A DNA stretch of 64,000 nt from Halalkalibacter wakoensis JCM 9140 (GTDB taxonomy: Bacteria > Bacillota > Bacilli > Bacillales > Bacillaceae_D), in assembly GCF_000513095.1 (NCBI RefSeq), contig NZ_BAUT01000018.1:1-64000 (forward strand), in the 5' to 3' direction. This document shows positions 62,245 through 64,000 of this stretch, in pieces; the first letter of the stretch is position 1; every line of letters starts with the position of its first letter. The notes beneath the pieces were generated by a model. It was given only the letters and a program-made list of their open reading frames with translations. It was not told where the DNA came from and did not search any database. The position numbers and the translations under genes are program-made.

Positions 62245-64000
62245 ATGAGAATTTCAGATCTTTTGAAAAAAGATACAATTGTTCTAAATATGAAAGCAAC
62301 AGATAAGTCATCTGCAATTGATGAGCTTGTTGGCAAATTAGACCGAGCAGGAAAACTAGCGGATGCAACAGAGTATAAAAAGGCGATTCTTGCAAGGGAG
62401 GAGCAAAGTACAACGGGCTTGGGCGATGGAATTGCGATTCCTCATGCGAAAAGTGAAGCCGTTAAAACACCTGCAATTGCGTTCGGACGTTCAGAAGGTG
62501 GATTGGATTATGAAGCGCTTGATGGGCAACCAACCATTTGTTCTTTATGATTGCAGCATCAGCTGGAGCGAACGAAGCGCATCTTGCTACACTATCTAGA
62601 CTGTCTACATTCTTAATGGATGAATCTTTCCGTACATCTTTATTAGAGGCGAAAACAGAAGCAGATATCGTAGCAGCTATTGATCGTAAAGAGGAAGAGC
62701 ATAAAGCGAAAGAAGAAGCTGAAAGCGCACCTGCTACAAAAGGTGGCTATGACATTTTAGCTGTAACAGGTTGTCCAACTGGAATTGCTCATACATTCAT
62801 GGCAGCTGATGCATTGAAAGACGAAGCTAGAAAACAAGGATTGTCCATAAAAGTTGAAACAAATGGTTCTGGTGGGGTGAAAGACCAATTAACACCAGAA
62901 GAAATTGAAAATGCAAAAGCCATTATTGTAACGGCAAGTACGAAGATTAATATGGATCGTTTTGCTGGTAAAAAAGTCCATGAAGGCCCAGTAACAGATG
63001 GCATTCGTCGTACAAAAGAGCTGATTGAAAAAGCCAAAACTGGAGATTTTCCAGTTTATAAAGGGTCTGGAGACTCAAGTAATCAAGGAAATGAAGAAAA
63101 AGGAAAAGCAGGCGGAGGCTTTTATAAGCACTTAATGAACGGTGTTTCCAACATGCTTCCATTTGTTGTCGGTGGGGGTATTCTCATCGCGCTTTCCTTC
63201 TTAATTGATATCGATCTTGATAATCAATTTGCTCAAATGCTTATGGATATTGGTGGCGGTAGTGCCTTTGCTTTAATGATTCCTGTTTTAGCTGCCTTTA
63301 TTGCGATGAGTATTGCAGATCGTCCTGGTTTTGCTGCAGGTATGGTCGGTGGTTTGATTGCGGTAAATGGTGATGCTGGTTTCTTAGGTGGTTTGATTGC
63401 CGGTTTCCTAGGTGGTTACATTGCGTTATTAGTTAAAAAATTATTGGCTGGATTGCCGCAGTCTTTAAGCGGAATTACAACCATTCTGTTCTACCCTGTC
63501 TTGAACATTTTCTTCACAGGTATGATTATGTTGCTTTTAGTAACCCCACTTAGCGCTATTAACCGTGGTCTTGAAGGCTGGTTAGGCGGTATGGGTACAA
63601 CAAACATGGTATTACTAGGTATTATCCTTGGTGGAATGATGGCGATTGACATGGGAGGTCCTATTAACAAAGCGGCCTTTACATTTGGTATTGCGATGAT
63701 TGATGCAGGGAACTTTGGTCCACATGCAGCTGTTATGGCTGGTGGAATGGTACCTCCATTAGGAATTGCCTTAGCAACAACGTTCTTTAAGAATAAATTC
63801 ACGAAGCAAGAGCAAGAAGCTGGAAAGACAAATTACATTTTAGGAGCTTCCTTTATTACAGAAGGGGCGATCCCGTTTGCAGCCGCTGATCCTGGTCGAG
63901 TGATTCCTGCTTGTATTGCAGGTGCAGCTGTGGCAGGTGGTCTTACGGCAGTATTCGGAATTGGCTTGCCGGCTCCGCATGGTGGGATCTTCGTTATCGC
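62245..64000 (+). pseudogene. fruA: Fructose-specific PTS enzyme IIABC (FruA), frameshifted and cut by the window end
   Basis: The permease that imports fructose as fructose 1-phosphate. IIA comes first (about 1-150) with phospho-His 67 in GIAIPHAKSEAV, then an Ala/Glu linker, then IIB with VTGCPTGIAHTFMAA, then IIC (MNGVSNMLPFVVGGGILIALS, PDRPGFAAG-like and FITEGAIPFAA). As printed the frame stops at TGA 62548 after DGQPTICSL. One extra A at 62536 gives DGQPTNLFFMIAAS and an open frame to base 64000. About 585 residues are seen; the last IIC helices lie beyond the window. Confidence 0.9.

Noticed and set aside
62500-62560. Programmed frameshift in fruA
   Set aside because: No slippery heptamer or downstream structure, and three other genes in the window show the same kind of one-base loss.

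Overview
The window reads as a chromosomal segment of a low-GC, Gram-positive, spore-forming bacterium of the Bacillaceae, probably an alkaliphilic or halotolerant Bacillus relative (Alkalihalobacillus/Halalkalibacter type). Grounds: strong AAGGAGG-type ribosome sites, many TTG/GTG starts, a KinB-like kinase, a globin-coupled HemAT transducer, a Geobacillus-type cytochrome bd oxidase with its 33-residue CydS subunit, Bacillus-type TreR and cre sites, and GC-rich intergenic repeats of a kind common in this group. No phage, insertion sequence, CRISPR array, rRNA or tRNA was seen. Family assignments come from reading motifs; no database search was run.

Layout. 1-2.0 kb: end of a chemoreceptor, a PlsY-like acyltransferase, truA. 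2.1-8.0 kb: cydA-cydB-cydS-cydD-cydC (bd oxidase and its assembly exporter) behind a Rex-like operator. 8.1-9.2 kb: an SbtA-type bicarbonate transporter with a frameshift, preceded by twin palindromes. 9.4-12.0 kb: a MutM paralogue between two copies of one repeat, then hemAT on the minus strand. 12.5-28 kb: purine catabolism (xanthine dehydrogenase with its maturation genes, PucR regulator, fused UraD-UraH, orphan substrate-binding lipoprotein, allantoate amidohydrolase, ureidoglycine aminotransferase, amidase, FAH-family enzyme). 28-31.5 kb: a small unknown protein, two DUF2294/MpsC-like paralogues, an orphan histidine kinase. 31.7-35.3 kb: an asymmetric heterodimeric ABC exporter. 35.5-41.8 kb: circularly permuted ATP-grasp, alpha-E protein, transglutaminase, an Ntn-hydrolase of the gamma-glutamyltransferase fold, and two half-size CHR transporters. 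42.3-48.2 kb: reductive pyrimidine catabolism (preT, preA, hydantoinase, small protein, omega-transaminase). 48.3-51.1 kb: KinB-like kinase and a SpoVB-type flippase. 51.3-56.0 kb: trehalose operon (treP, EIIA, treA, treR) with three TreR operators and a cre site. 56-57.8 kb: glutathione peroxidase and a frameshifted nitric oxide synthase. 58.5-60.4 kb: an ABC-F protein (Uup/YfmR type). 60.5-64 kb: fruR-fruK-fruA, with fruA frameshifted and cut by the window end.

Functionally the centre of the window is a nitrogen-salvage region: xanthine to urate, 5-hydroxyisourate to allantoin, allantoate to ureidoglycine to oxalurate, and uracil/thymine to beta-amino acids to semialdehydes. Uricase, allantoinase and base permeases are not in the window. 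The amidase, the FAH enzyme and perhaps the Ntn-hydrolase may supply the late steps.

Two things colour the reading. Four genes (sbtA, the ATP-grasp gene, nos, fruA) are each broken by what looks like one missing base in or next to a short run, which points to indel errors in the assembly rather than real decay. At least three related or distinct families of GC-rich hairpin repeats, some compound, sit in the larger gene gaps.
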